From assembly GCF_026163565.1 (NCBI RefSeq), contig NZ_JAPDKN010000029.1:1-48498 (forward strand): DNA of 48,498 bases. The letters run 5' to 3'. Within the stretch, counting starts at the first letter, position 1, and each line of letters starts with the position of its first letter. Origin of the DNA: Chryseobacterium sp. YIM B08800. GTDB lineage: Bacteria; Bacteroidota; Bacteroidia; Flavobacteriales; Weeksellaceae. The position numbers were made by a program, and so were the translations under genes. Below the pieces are notes generated by a model. It saw nothing but the letters and a program-made list of their open reading frames with translations, did not search any database and had not been told where the DNA came from. Of the stretch, positions 32,724-41,241 are shown in pieces.

Positions 32724-33740
32724 ATGAAAAAAGTTTTACTAGTTTTATCTACAGTGATAATTTCTACAAATGTGTTTTCGCAAGTTTTAGAGTCGGATAA
32801 TTTTAATTCTTACACTCTTGGGAATGTATCTTCTTCAATGTCTGCTCCAGGGCAAGGTGGATTGAATCTTTATAATGGGGCAATTGCAGACTATCAGATT
32901 GTAGCTGGAGATGTTACCCATGCTAATTATCTTGCTGTAACAGGCGGATTAGATGGAGCATCTACTTCGTCAAGATATGTTTACAAAACAGGACTTGCAA
33001 CAGCATGGACAAACAGAACATCTGGGAATAATATAATCAAAGGAAGTTTTGATCTTTATACCGGAACCTCTACTAATAAACATTTATCTGGTATTACAAT
33101 TTTTAGTGCCACCTCTGGAATAGTTGGAATTGGTTATAATTCACAGACAAAAACTATAAATGGAAGAGCATACTTAAATATTACAGCAGATGCAACTCAA
33201 AACGGGTTTTATAATATAACAGGTTTAACAACAAATACTTATCCAGCTAATACATGGATGACATTAGGTTTTAGCTATAATAAGACAAGTGGCGCTATAA
33301 CTTACGTTATCAATGGAGTTTCACAGACTTTAGCTGTTACAGGTGCTACTACTGCTTCTGGTTTAGATCCTGCAGAGTCTGATGTACACAGTAGCCCTAC
33401 AAGAACATCAACAACAGATCCTGCAAACTCTGGAGCAACAACTTTTGGTATTGATAACTATTTGATTGAAGCTTCTAATAATGCAACTTTAGGAACATCT
33501 GATATAAAGAAAGATGTATCTTCAATTATTGCTATAGGTCCTAATCCGACAACTGAATATTTAAATGTTTTGACAGAATTAAAAATAAATAAAGTTGAAA
33601 TCTTCGATATGTCTGGAAAAAAAATGAATTCTGTTTTAGAAGGTAATAGAATAAATGTGAAAAATCTTAATCCCGGAAGTTACTTAATTAATTTAGAGAC
33701 TAAGAATGGGAAAACTACAGAGAAATTCATCAAAAAATAA
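32724..33740 (+). CDS. T9SS-sorted secreted protein with a jelly-roll-like body
   Basis: A signal peptide (MKKVLLVLSTVIISTNVFSQ) precedes about 240 residues rich in Gly, Thr, Ser and Asn that look like a beta-sandwich: VLESDNFNSYTLGNV near the start, GSFDLYTGTS and TWMTLGFSYNKTSGAITYVI in the middle. The form is similar to lectin or PEP-CTERM-like adhesion domains, but I cannot name a family. The last 75 residues are a type A T9SS sorting domain (IGPNPTTEYLNV, VEIFDMSGKKM, LNPGSYLINLE, EKFIKK). Surface or secreted location is therefore likely. Confidence 0.8.
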   Translation: MKKVLLVLSTVIISTNVFSQVLESDNFNSYTLGNVSSSMSAPGQGGLNLYNGAIADYQIVAGDVTHANYLAVTGGLDGASTSSRYVYKTGLATAWTNRTSGNNIIKGSFDLYTGTSTNKHLSGITIFSATSGIVGIGYNSQTKTINGRAYLNITADATQNGFYNITGLTTNTYPANTWMTLGFSYNKTSGAITYVINGVSQTLAVTGATTASGLDPAESDVHSSPTRTSTTDPANSGATTFGIDNYLIEASNNATLGTSDIKKDVSSIIAIGPNPTTEYLNVLTELKINKVEIFDMSGKKMNSVLEGNRINVKNLNPGSYLINLETKNGKTTEKFIKK

Positions 33741-33764
33741 ATTACTGATCAATCTCAGTATAGT

Positions 33765-33790
33765 AAAAACGCTCCAATTGGGGCGTTTTT
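33765..33790 (+). terminator. Terminator after the second T9SS gene
   Basis: AAAAACGC and GCGTTTTT pair, with CCAA/TTGG continuing the stem. Confidence 0.85.
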
Positions 33791-33821
33791 GTTATTTTAG
33801 AGTTTTAAAAAATTAAAAAAA

Positions 33822-34529
33822 ATGATAGAAAATAAAGTAGCTTATATTACAGGAGGAACAAAAGGAGTAGGATACGGAATTGCAAAAATATTGCTTCAAA
33901 ATAATGTTTCGGTTGCATTTTCAGGGAGAAAAAGGGGAGATGTCGAGAAAGTAGAAAACGAATTAAAACAATATTCTCAAAATGTTCTAGGCTTAATTTC
34001 AGATGTTAAAAATTTAGATAGCGAATTTAATGCAGTTAAAAACATCATAGAAAAATTCGGACGATTAGATTTTGTGATCGCCAATGCAGGATTGGGAATT
34101 TTCAAACCTGTTGACGAGCTAAGTTCTGAAGAATGGAATGAGATGATTGATACCAATTTAACAGGAGTTTTCCATACTCTGAAAGCTTCAGTTGAAGAAT
34201 TGAAGAAAACCGAAGGATATTATATTACCATTTCAAGTTTGGCAGGAGCTAATTTCTTCGAAAACGGAACAGGTTACAATGCTTCAAAATTCGGCGTAGT
34301 AGGCTTTACTCAGGCTGCAATGATTGATTTAAGAAAGTATAATATAAAATCTACTGTAATAATGCCGGGCTCGGTTGCGACAAATTTTAACGGAAATATC
34401 CCTTCAGAAAAAGATGCTTGGAAAATTCAGCCGGATGATATGGGGAATTTGGTATTGGATATTTTGAAGATGAACCCAAGAGTTTTACCAAGCAAGATTG
34501 AGTTTAGAGCAACAAAACCAAAGTCTTAG
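33822..34529 (+). CDS. Short-chain dehydrogenase/reductase
   Basis: This NAD(P)-dependent SDR has 235 residues. The cofactor motif TGGTKGVG is at about 10-17, NAG at 88-90, and the catalytic triad S139, Y152 and K156 in ISSLAGANFFENGTGYNASK. R36-K38 after the second strand (FSGRKRGD) suggests NADP preference. The substrate is unknown. No close operon partner is visible; etfB begins 280 bases later behind its own regulatory region. Confidence 0.92.
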   Translation: MIENKVAYITGGTKGVGYGIAKILLQNNVSVAFSGRKRGDVEKVENELKQYSQNVLGLISDVKNLDSEFNAVKNIIEKFGRLDFVIANAGLGIFKPVDELSSEEWNEMIDTNLTGVFHTLKASVEELKKTEGYYITISSLAGANFFENGTGYNASKFGVVGFTQAAMIDLRKYNIKSTVIMPGSVATNFNGNIPSEKDAWKIQPDDMGNLVLDILKMNPRVLPSKIEFRATKPKS

Positions 34530-34563
34530 AAACTTATAATGCGCTGAATAATAATTAAATAAG

Positions 34564-34581
34564 TATTATGCATGCATAATA
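34564..34581 (+). promoter_or_regulatory. 18-bp perfect palindrome upstream of etfBA
   Basis: TATTATGCATGCATAATA is a perfect palindrome located 12 bases before a TATATTTA promoter-like element, so it would cover the -33 region. Such placement fits a repressor operator, for example of a TetR-type fatty acid or acyl-CoA regulator. The regulator is not encoded in the window. Confidence 0.5.
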
Positions 34582-34592
34582 TATTTTTTATT

Positions 34593-34600
34593 TATATTTA
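34593..34600 (+). promoter_or_regulatory. Probable promoter of etfBA (TATATTTA)
   Basis: TATATTTAC is a one-base variant of TAnnTTTG. It would give a leader of about 200 bases before etfB. Confidence 0.45.
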
Positions 34601-34703
34601 CAAAACTTAACAAACAAAAATAGCTTCCGAAAATCTCAGGATTTTAATAAGCTGAAAATAAAAATTTATAACACACATGGAGCCGTAAGGTGACATTTGG
34701 TAA

Positions 34704-34757
34704 ATGAAAATAATTAAAACAACATATGAAATCGCCATGATTTGGAAACGCTTTTAG
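34704..34757 (+). other. Possible 17-codon leader ORF in the etf 5' region
   Basis: ATG at 34704 opens MKIIKTTYEIAMIWKRF followed by TAG. The stop lies within a stem formed by CGCTT (34749-34753) and AAGCG (34768-34772), enclosed by an outer GCCAT/ATGGC pair (34734-34738 with 34780-34784). Expression is unproven; the layout resembles a translated leader with a hairpin. Confidence 0.25.
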
Positions 34758-34809
34758 TAATGAAAACAAGCGATAACATATGGCAATTAAAAAACAATAA
34801 AATCTACAT

Positions 34810-35556
34810 ATGAAAATATTAGTTTGCATCAGTAGTGTTCCGGATACTACTTCAAAAATCAATTTTACAGCAGATAAATCTGCATTCGACAAAAACGGAA
34901 TTCAGTGGGTAATCAATCCATTAGACGAATTCGCATTAACAAAAGCAATCAAATTACAAGAATCTCAGGGAGCAACTGTTACGGTTTTAAACGTAGGAGA
35001 TGCTGGAACTGAGCCGGTAATCAGAAAAGCTTTGGCAATTGGTGCAAATGACGGAGTAAGAGTAAATCTTGACCCGAAAGACAGCTATTCTACAGCGAAA
35101 GAAATTGCTTCTGTAGCTCAGAATGGAGGATATGATTTAATTCTTTGTGGTAAAGAATCGATTGATTACAATGGAGGTTCTGTTCCTGGAATGGTTGCTC
35201 AGTTATTGAATCAGCCTTTCGTAAACGCTTCTGTTGGTTTAGATGTGAACGGAGCTGAAGCGACTGCAGTAAGAGAAATTGAAGGTGGTAAAGAAACTAT
35301 TTCTGTGAAATTACCTGCTGTAATCGCTGGTCAGAAAGGATTAGTTGACGAAAAAGACTTAATTATTCCAAACATGAGAGGAATTATGTCTGCAAGAACA
35401 AAACCTTTGCAGGTGATAGAGCCTACTTCTTCTGAAGTGAAAGTTCAGGGAGTTTCTTATGACTCTGTTCCACCAAGAGCAGCTGTAAAAATCGTTTCTC
35501 CAGATAATTTAGATGAGTTGGTAAGACTTCTTCACGAGGAAGCTAAAGTTATTTAA
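34810..35556 (+). CDS. etfB: Electron transfer flavoprotein subunit beta
   Basis: EtfB pairs with EtfA to accept electrons from acyl-CoA and other dehydrogenases. The N-terminus MKILVCISSVPDTTSKI and the signature CGKESIDYNGGSVPGMVAQL at about 115-134 are typical, as is the AMP-binding region. The 248 residues match. It precedes etfA by 73 bases containing a word-repeat spacer, so the two are cotranscribed. Confidence 0.95.
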   Translation: MKILVCISSVPDTTSKINFTADKSAFDKNGIQWVINPLDEFALTKAIKLQESQGATVTVLNVGDAGTEPVIRKALAIGANDGVRVNLDPKDSYSTAKEIASVAQNGGYDLILCGKESIDYNGGSVPGMVAQLLNQPFVNASVGLDVNGAEATAVREIEGGKETISVKLPAVIAGQKGLVDEKDLIIPNMRGIMSARTKPLQVIEPTSSEVKVQGVSYDSVPPRAAVKIVSPDNLDELVRLLHEEAKVI

Positions 35557-35558
35557 TT

Positions 35559-35629
35559 ATTCAAAATTCAATATTCAAAATTCAAAAAATAACCTTGAAT
35601 TTTGAACTTTAAATCTTAAATTCAAAATT
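35559..35629 (+). repeat. Word-repeat spacer between etfB and etfA
   Basis: ATTCAAAATTCA occurs exactly at 35559-35570 and 35573-35584, its reverse complement form TTGAATTTTGAA at 35595-35606, and ATTCAAAATT again touching the etfA start codon. The halves can form an imperfect hairpin. Confidence 0.75.
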
Positions 35630-36577
35630 ATGTCAGTATTCGTATACGCAGAAAATATAAACGGAGTTTACAAAAAAGCAGCTTTCGAGGCAGTTTCTTA
35701 CGCTAAAGCAGTGGCTGATCAGGCGGGAACTACCGTTACAGCGATTTCTGTAAACCCAACAGATTCTTCAGATTTATTGTATAAATATGGAGCAACAAAC
35801 GTAATCAACATCAAAGACGAAGGTCTTAAAAATTTCTCAGCAAAAGCTTATGCGCAAGCTGTAAGTGAAGTTGCAGACGGAAATATCCTTGTTTTTCCTC
35901 ACACAACCGATGCTTCTTCTGTAGCGCCAATGTTGGCTGTAATGAAGAATTATTCTTTAATTACCAATGTTTTGGAAGCTCCGGAAAGTCAGTCTCCTTT
36001 TCAGGTGAAAAGAAAAGCTTTCTCTGGGAAAGGCTTCATGCATGCAAAAGCTGAAGGAACAGGAGTAATCCTTACTGTTTCTCAAAATGCTTTCGGTGTT
36101 AAAGAAAATGCAGTTTCTGGTTCAGAAGAAGTGAAAAATCTTTCTGTTGCTAATGAAGATACTAAAGTTATCTCTCACGAGCAGAGTTCAGGGAAATTAG
36201 ATTTAAAAGAAGCTGAAATAGTAGTTTCTGCAGGTAGAGGATTGAAAGGTCCTGAAAACTGGGGAATGGTAGAAGATTTAGCAAATGTTTTAGGTGCTGC
36301 AACGGCTTGTTCAAAACCGGTTTCAGACATCGGATGGAGACCTCACACAGAACACGTAGGCCAAACAGGTAAAGCAATTGCACCTAATCTTTATATTGCA
36401 ATTGGTATTTCTGGAGCGATTCAGCATTTGGCTGGAGTAAACTCTTCTAAAACAATCGTGGTAATCAACAGTGATGCTGAAGCTCCGTTCTTCAAATCGG
36501 CTGATTACGGTGTTGTAGGAGATGCTTTCCATATTATCCCTGCATTAACTGAGAAAATTAAAGCACTTAAAGGATAG
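35630..36577 (+). CDS. etfA: Electron transfer flavoprotein subunit alpha
   Basis: EtfA carries most of the FAD site. The C-terminal domain shows VSAGRGLKGPENWGMVEDLA at about 199-218, GWRPHTEHVGQTGKAIAPNL at about 238-257, IGISGAIQHLAG and VVINSDAEAPFFKSADYGVV. The 315 residues are normal. Together with etfB, the thiolase further right and the mutase, it suggests acyl-CoA metabolism, although these genes are not in one operon. Confidence 0.96.
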   Translation: MSVFVYAENINGVYKKAAFEAVSYAKAVADQAGTTVTAISVNPTDSSDLLYKYGATNVINIKDEGLKNFSAKAYAQAVSEVADGNILVFPHTTDASSVAPMLAVMKNYSLITNVLEAPESQSPFQVKRKAFSGKGFMHAKAEGTGVILTVSQNAFGVKENAVSGSEEVKNLSVANEDTKVISHEQSSGKLDLKEAEIVVSAGRGLKGPENWGMVEDLANVLGAATACSKPVSDIGWRPHTEHVGQTGKAIAPNLYIAIGISGAIQHLAGVNSSKTIVVINSDAEAPFFKSADYGVVGDAFHIIPALTEKIKALKG

Positions 36578-36580
36578 AAA

Positions 36581-36667
36581 GGTCAATAGTGAATTCTGCT
36601 TCGCAGGTCAATAGTGAATTTTTTAAAATTGACAACGAAGTGAATTGACATTTGACTATTCACAATT
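36581..36667 (+). repeat. Word-repeat spacer after etfA
   Basis: GGTCAATAGTGAATT occurs exactly at 36581-36595 and 36606-36620, with a CTGC-TTC-GCAG mini-hairpin between the copies. Then AATTGAC, GAATTGAC and TTTGACTATTCACAATT follow in the opposite sense. The mini-hairpin resembles the AGC-TTC-GCT of the spacer at 27668. Confidence 0.75.
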
Positions 36668-36678
36668 TCAATAAATAC

Positions 36679-36710
36679 AATAAAAGCTCGGCTTCCGGGC
36701 TTTTATTTTT
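36679..36710 (+). terminator. Terminator after etfBA
   Basis: AATAAAAGC pairs with GCTTTTATT, with an inner CGG/CCG, followed by TTT. Confidence 0.8.
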
Positions 36711-36746
36711 GTCTAAAAAAGTAAAACCTACAATAAAAAATTAATT

Positions 36747-36754
36747 TATATTTG
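36747..36754 (+). promoter_or_regulatory. Promoter of the bifunctional nuclease gene (TATATTTG)
   Basis: TATATTTG ends 5 bases before the ATG at 36760, so the transcript would be leaderless or nearly so. Confidence 0.55.
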
Positions 36755-36759
36755 TAGTC

Positions 36760-37359
36760 ATGGATTATAAACAGCTAATCATACGCGGAATATCGTACAG
36801 CCAGACCCAATCGGGCGCTTACGCATTGCTATTGGAACATGAAGAAACAAACATTAAATTGCCCGTGGTTATCGGTAATTTTGAAGCGCAATCCATTTCT
36901 TTAGGCCTAGAAAAAGACATTCATCCGCCACGCCCGCTTACACACGATTTATTTACGAAATTTATTATTTCTACGAATTATAAATTGGTTTCTGTAATCA
37001 TTTATCAGATTGTAGACGGCGTTTTCTTTTCAAATATTAATTTTAAAAATTCTGAAACCGAGGAAGAGCTGATTCTTGATGCAAGAACTTCAGATGCTGT
37101 TGCAATGGCAGTAAGATTTGATGCGCCAATTTACACAACACAGCAGGTTTTAAACGAAGCCGGAATTTTATTGGAATTGGAAGAAGTAGCTAAAGAAGAA
37201 GAACCTTTTTCTGAAACAGTACAAGCAGAAGACAGCTTGAAGTCTGTCTCAATGGAGGAATTGCAGAAATTGCTGGATGAAGCCGTAAAAGAAGAAGATT
37301 TTGATACCGCTCTTGAGATTCAGGAAGAAATCAAAAGGCGAAAAAAGAAAATAGATTAA
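36760..37359 (+). CDS. Bifunctional nuclease domain protein with UVR motif
   Basis: Residues about 1-135 match the bifunctional nuclease (DUF151) domain: YALLLEHEETNIKLPVVIGNFEAQSISLGLE, PRPLTHDLFTKFI and LDARTSDAVAMAVRFDAPIY. Residues about 165-198 form a UVR motif (MEELQKLLDEAVKEEDFDTA and on), a helical pair seen in UvrB/UvrC. The combination is known in Bacteroidota. DNA or RNA cleavage is inferred from homologues. The gene is followed by a transporter 21 bases downstream. Confidence 0.9.
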   Translation: MDYKQLIIRGISYSQTQSGAYALLLEHEETNIKLPVVIGNFEAQSISLGLEKDIHPPRPLTHDLFTKFIISTNYKLVSVIIYQIVDGVFFSNINFKNSETEEELILDARTSDAVAMAVRFDAPIYTTQQVLNEAGILLELEEVAKEEEPFSETVQAEDSLKSVSMEELQKLLDEAVKEEDFDTALEIQEEIKRRKKKID

Positions 37360-37380
37360 AGAGATATTTACAATTAAAAA

Positions 37381-38763
37381 ATGAATTTAAAATTACGATT
37401 GACCATCCTCAGCTTTCTCCAGTTTTTTGTTTGGGGAGCTTGGCTTATTACGATGGCAAATTTTTGGTTCGGAACAAAACAGTGGGACGGAACGCAGTTC
37501 GGTGCTGTTTTTGGAACCATGGGAATTGCTTCGATTTTTATGCCGACCATCACCGGAATTATTGCTGACCGATGGATAAATGCCGAAAAAATATTTTCTG
37601 CCTTACAGATTCTTTACGGAATTACCCTTTTTATTTTACCACATAGCGAAGATCCCAACTCATTCTTTACAGTAATGTTGGTCGCAATGTGCTTTTATAT
37701 GCCTACAATTGCTTTGGCAAACTCTATTTCTTATACAGTTTTAAAGAACAGTAATTTAGATGTTGTAAAAGATTTTCCACCCATCAGAGTTTGGGGAACG
37801 GTAGGATTTATTGTTGCAATGTGGATTACCAATCTTACAGGAAACAAAGCGACAGAAGGTCAATTTTATATCGGAGGAGTTGCAGCAATTATTCTTGGAA
37901 TTTATGCTTTAACATTACCAAAATGTCCGCCTCAGAGACTAATTGACAAAGATGCGCCTTTATCTGAACAACTTGGGTTAAATGCTTTTAAGCTTTTCAA
38001 AAACTATAAAACTGCATTGTTCTTCTTATTCTCAATGCTTTTGGGAGCAGCTTTACAGTTGACAAACGCTTATGGAGATGTATTTTTAAGTGAGTTTTCA
38101 CACTTTCCAAAGTATGCAGATTCTTTCGTCGTACAGAGATCAACGATTATTATGTCGATTTCTCAGGTTTCAGAGACCTTATTTATTTTAGCAATTCCTT
38201 TTTTCTTAAAAAGATTTGGGATTAAATATGTAATGCTTTTCTCGATGTTTGCTTGGGTTTTAAGATTCGGATTCTTTGCTTATGGTGTTCCTGAAGGGTA
38301 TGGTTTGGTTTTGATTATTATGTCGTGTATTGTATATGGAATGGCATTCGATTTCTTTAATATTTCAGGTTCTCTTTTTGTTGAGACTACTACAGATAAA
38401 AAGATTCGTTCTTCTGCACAAGGTTTATTTATGATGATGACCAATGGTTTTGGGGCGGTTTTCGGAAGTTATATTGCAGGTTGGGCGATTGATAAATTTT
38501 TCACGCATAGATTTACAACAGCAGCTGAGCTATCTACTTACCTTGAAACAACACCAGATAATCAGTCATTTTTAAATATTCTTAAGAATAGTTTTAATTC
38601 TGTGGTGAACGCAGACGGAACTCTATCAACGGTAGTAATGATGAAAGATTGGCATCATATCTGGCTTTCTTTTGCAGCTTATGCCTTGGTTCTTTCTATT
38701 CTTTTTTGGGTATTATTTAAACATAAACACGACCCTAAAGCTGTCGAAAATATGAGTCATTAA
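37381..38763 (+). CDS. MFS transporter of the nucleoside:proton symporter type
   Basis: This 460-residue inner-membrane protein has about twelve hydrophobic segments. The start LRLTILSFLQFFVWGAWLIT, FGTMGIASIFMPTITGIIAD and PPIRVWGTVGFIVAMW resemble the nucleoside permease (NupG/XapB) family. The transported compound is inferred to be a nucleoside by family, not shown. An insertion of about 30 residues (TTPDNQSFLNILKNSFNSVV) before the last two helices forms a soluble loop. It shares a unit with the upstream nuclease and ends at a terminator. Confidence 0.85.
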   Translation: MNLKLRLTILSFLQFFVWGAWLITMANFWFGTKQWDGTQFGAVFGTMGIASIFMPTITGIIADRWINAEKIFSALQILYGITLFILPHSEDPNSFFTVMLVAMCFYMPTIALANSISYTVLKNSNLDVVKDFPPIRVWGTVGFIVAMWITNLTGNKATEGQFYIGGVAAIILGIYALTLPKCPPQRLIDKDAPLSEQLGLNAFKLFKNYKTALFFLFSMLLGAALQLTNAYGDVFLSEFSHFPKYADSFVVQRSTIIMSISQVSETLFILAIPFFLKRFGIKYVMLFSMFAWVLRFGFFAYGVPEGYGLVLIIMSCIVYGMAFDFFNISGSLFVETTTDKKIRSSAQGLFMMMTNGFGAVFGSYIAGWAIDKFFTHRFTTAAELSTYLETTPDNQSFLNILKNSFNSVVNADGTLSTVVMMKDWHHIWLSFAAYALVLSILFWVLFKHKHDPKAVENMSH

Positions 38764-38785
38764 TTTGCTGATAAACTAAATATAG

Positions 38786-38819
38786 ATTGCACTTTTGAAA
38801 AAAAAGTGCAATTTTTTTT
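38786..38819 (+). terminator. Terminator after the nucleoside-type transporter gene
   Basis: ATTGCACTTTT pairs with AAAAGTGCAAT, followed by a long T run. Confidence 0.85.
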
Positions 38820-38872
38820 ACTTTTAGACAACCATTTTCAAACTGTACCGTCTTATAGATAGAAACTACTAC

Positions 38873-39427
38873 ATGAAGCATTTAGAAGAGAATTTTAAAC
38901 TTGCCAAAAAACATGATCGGAGAGCCCAGAAAGCACTTTACGATTTGTTTTCAGCTAAAATGTTGGCGGTTGCAAATTCTTATACTAATAATATTCATGA
39001 TGCAGAAGATATATTGCTGAATGCTTTTCTGAAATGTTTCAATAAAATCAACGATTGCAAAGACTGGAAAAGCTTTCCGTTTTGGCTGAGAAAAATTGTA
39101 GTAAATGACTCAATATCTTTTGTCAGAAGAAATAAGAATATTTTGTACACAGATATTGAAGTTGCTGATGAATTTCCTGAAGAAGAACTGGAGGAAAGTT
39201 TAAATAAAATCAATATCGAAGAAATTTTTTCTCAAATGCCGACAGGTTACCGATTGATTTTTAATCTCTACGTTTTTGAAGATAAAAAACATCAGGAAAT
39301 CGCAGAAATTCTGAATATTTCAGAGGGTACAAGTAAAAGCCAGCTCAGCAAAGCCAAAAAATGGATTGCTGATTATTTAAAATCAAAAGAAAATGGACAA
39401 AAAAATACGGAAACAGTTAAAAACTGA
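38873..39427 (+). CDS. ECF-type RNA polymerase sigma factor
   Basis: This 184-residue protein has sigma region 2 at about residues 18-85 (KALYDLFSAKMLAVANSYT, DAEDILLNAFLKCF, FPFWLRKIVVNDSISFVRR) and region 4 at about 120-172 (MPTGYRLIFNLYVFEDKKHQ, EIAEILNISEGTSKSQLSKA). There is no region 1 or 3, as in ECF factors. The next gene overlaps its 3' end by 35 bases and encodes a bitopic membrane protein, the common sigma/anti-sigma order. Confidence 0.93.
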   Translation: MKHLEENFKLAKKHDRRAQKALYDLFSAKMLAVANSYTNNIHDAEDILLNAFLKCFNKINDCKDWKSFPFWLRKIVVNDSISFVRRNKNILYTDIEVADEFPEEELEESLNKINIEEIFSQMPTGYRLIFNLYVFEDKKHQEIAEILNISEGTSKSQLSKAKKWIADYLKSKENGQKNTETVKN

Positions 39428-40109
39428 CTACGAATACCTCGAAATAAATCCTTCTGCGAATCTTTGGGAGCAAATTGAACTTGGATTAGATAATAACTCT
39501 GAAACGGCGCAAAAACCCTCGTTTCAATGGTGGAAATATGCTGCAGTAATTGTTCTTTTGTTATCATTTGGAACCTTGTTTTATTATAATTCTGATCAGT
39601 TTCTTAAACCTAAAGAAACAATTGCAGTTAAAAAGCCTGTAGAAAATAACAGTAAGCCAAAAGAAAATACTGAATCTGTTGCTGAAAATAAAATTGAGAA
39701 TCTAAATAATACTTCTGAAATAAGTATTAAATCAGAAAAAAGTCAGAAAAAACAAGCGGAAGTATTAGTTCAAAACCAATCTGAAGTTTTAAAAGAGGCT
39801 CCGAAAATTGTCAATACAGAACCCGAAGTCAGTCTAAAGCCTGAAATTGAGATTAATAACAAACCAGAACAGCAAACCCCTGAATCTCCTCAATTAGCAA
39901 CCACACAACCTGTTTTGAAAGCTAATAAAGTAAAATATGTTACTGCAAACGATCTTATTTTTCAACGAAAATACAGCATCGAAAAGAAAGAAAATACTCA
40001 GGAAAATGGGAAAAGACTTGGGATTATTACGATTAATAGAATCAACGTTAGTCCGGAATTGATTACCATTTTTAACGTTAGCAATAACAATACAAACGAA
40101 CAAAAATAA
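39393..40109 (+). CDS. Putative membrane anti-sigma factor
   Basis: The 238-residue protein begins with a cytoplasmic part of about 48 residues (KLTDYEYLEINPSANLWEQI-like, MDKKIRKQLKTDYEYLE), one membrane segment at about 49-65 (WWKYAAVIVLLLSFGTLFYY) and a long Glu/Lys/Gln/Pro-rich periplasmic region to about 180 that is probably disordered, then a folded end (KYVTANDLIFQRKYS). No zinc-binding anti-sigma motif is visible. Order, overlap with the sigma gene and topology suggest an anti-sigma role, which is inference. Confidence 0.7.
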   Translation: MDKKIRKQLKTDYEYLEINPSANLWEQIELGLDNNSETAQKPSFQWWKYAAVIVLLLSFGTLFYYNSDQFLKPKETIAVKKPVENNSKPKENTESVAENKIENLNNTSEISIKSEKSQKKQAEVLVQNQSEVLKEAPKIVNTEPEVSLKPEIEINNKPEQQTPESPQLATTQPVLKANKVKYVTANDLIFQRKYSIEKKENTQENGKRLGIITINRINVSPELITIFNVSNNNTNEQK

Positions 40110-40119
40110 TTCATCAGAT

Positions 40120-41214
40120 ATGAAACAAAAAATACTATTAACAGGAGCTTTTATGTTTCTGTTCGTAATCGGTTTTTCCCAAGATAAAGCAACTTTGAGA
40201 AAACAGATGGAAACTTATACCAACAAAATCGACAGCGTGGTTGTTGAAGAACGCAACAAAATGAATGCTGAATTTGATTTGCTTGAAAAAAAAATGAAAG
40301 CCGGTGAAATCTCTGAAAAAGAGATGAACGAACAGAAAAATACAGTTGCCATTCGATACGAAGCGATTATAAATGACGAGATCGATAGACAAAAAGATGA
40401 ATACGAAGAAATAACAGGGAAAACGGTAAGAAGAGCACTTTTCAAAAGCAATCTTACTAAAAATAATAATCTATTCAGAACAGCAAGAGGCGCTTTATTG
40501 GATCTTACATTCGAGCAACCTGAGTTTGATGAGCCTGAAGATCCTAAAAATTATCTGCAAAGTTTCGGGTATGTTGCAGGAATTTCCTTAACTAATTACA
40601 CAGATAATAAGTTTTTTAATTTCTCTAAAGGAAATGAACTTAAAAACTCTATGGCTGCAAATTTTACTCTGCGTTACGAAAATCAGTTAGGTAAAACAAC
40701 AAGCCCTGTTTTTTATCGTGTAGGATTAGGTTGGAGACTTGAAAGCATCATTCCTTCCAACCACAAAATTTTTGTTCAGGATGATAAAAACCTTTATTTG
40801 ACAGATTTTAGGGGCAATAACTTTAAAAGTGCCTGGTTAAGAACCGACTATATTTACGTTCCGCTAGAAGCAATTTTCGTATTAAATCCAAAATACAAAG
40901 AGTATAAAGGAGTAAATTATATTGATAATACGAAAAAACAATTACGCATCGGATTAGGGCTTTATGGCGGGGCTAAAATAAATGACAGAATCCATCTTCA
41001 ATACAAAAATGATTTTGGAAACCGTGTTTATAACCGTGAAGGAGTATCAAAAGGATTAAATCCTTTTATATTTGGAGGCAAAATTTCGATAGAATATTTT
41101 GGGTTTAATATTTATGTGATGAAAGATTTTACACCTATTTTCAATAATGATGCATTAATTAGTAACAAAAGAGGAGTACAGATCGGTATAGATCTTTGGG
41201 CATTAACATTTTAA
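40120..41214 (+). CDS. Exported protein, probable outer membrane barrel, third gene of the sigma unit
   Basis: A signal peptide (MKQKILLTGAFMFLFVIGFS) is followed by a coiled-coil-like charged region at about residues 22-105 (KMNAEFDLLEKKMKAGEISE) and then about 230 residues with barrel-like strands (FGYVAGISLTNYTD, SMAANFTLRYENQ, VFYRVGLGWRLESI, LRIGLGLYGGAKI, VQIGIDLWALTF), ending in Phe as outer membrane barrels do. I do not recognise the family. It starts 10 bases after the putative anti-sigma gene, so it may be the effector or a sensor of an envelope stress circuit. Confidence 0.75.
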   Translation: MKQKILLTGAFMFLFVIGFSQDKATLRKQMETYTNKIDSVVVEERNKMNAEFDLLEKKMKAGEISEKEMNEQKNTVAIRYEAIINDEIDRQKDEYEEITGKTVRRALFKSNLTKNNNLFRTARGALLDLTFEQPEFDEPEDPKNYLQSFGYVAGISLTNYTDNKFFNFSKGNELKNSMAANFTLRYENQLGKTTSPVFYRVGLGWRLESIIPSNHKIFVQDDKNLYLTDFRGNNFKSAWLRTDYIYVPLEAIFVLNPKYKEYKGVNYIDNTKKQLRIGLGLYGGAKINDRIHLQYKNDFGNRVYNREGVSKGLNPFIFGGKISIEYFGFNIYVMKDFTPIFNNDALISNKRGVQIGIDLWALTF

Positions 41215-41241
41215 TTTTCAGAAAGATTTCACAATACTTTT

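Noticed and set aside
36581..36667. Repeats after etfA as a CRISPR remnant
   Set aside because: Only two direct copies of 15 bases, a 10-base spacer that is itself a hairpin, and inverted copies beside them; no cas genes.
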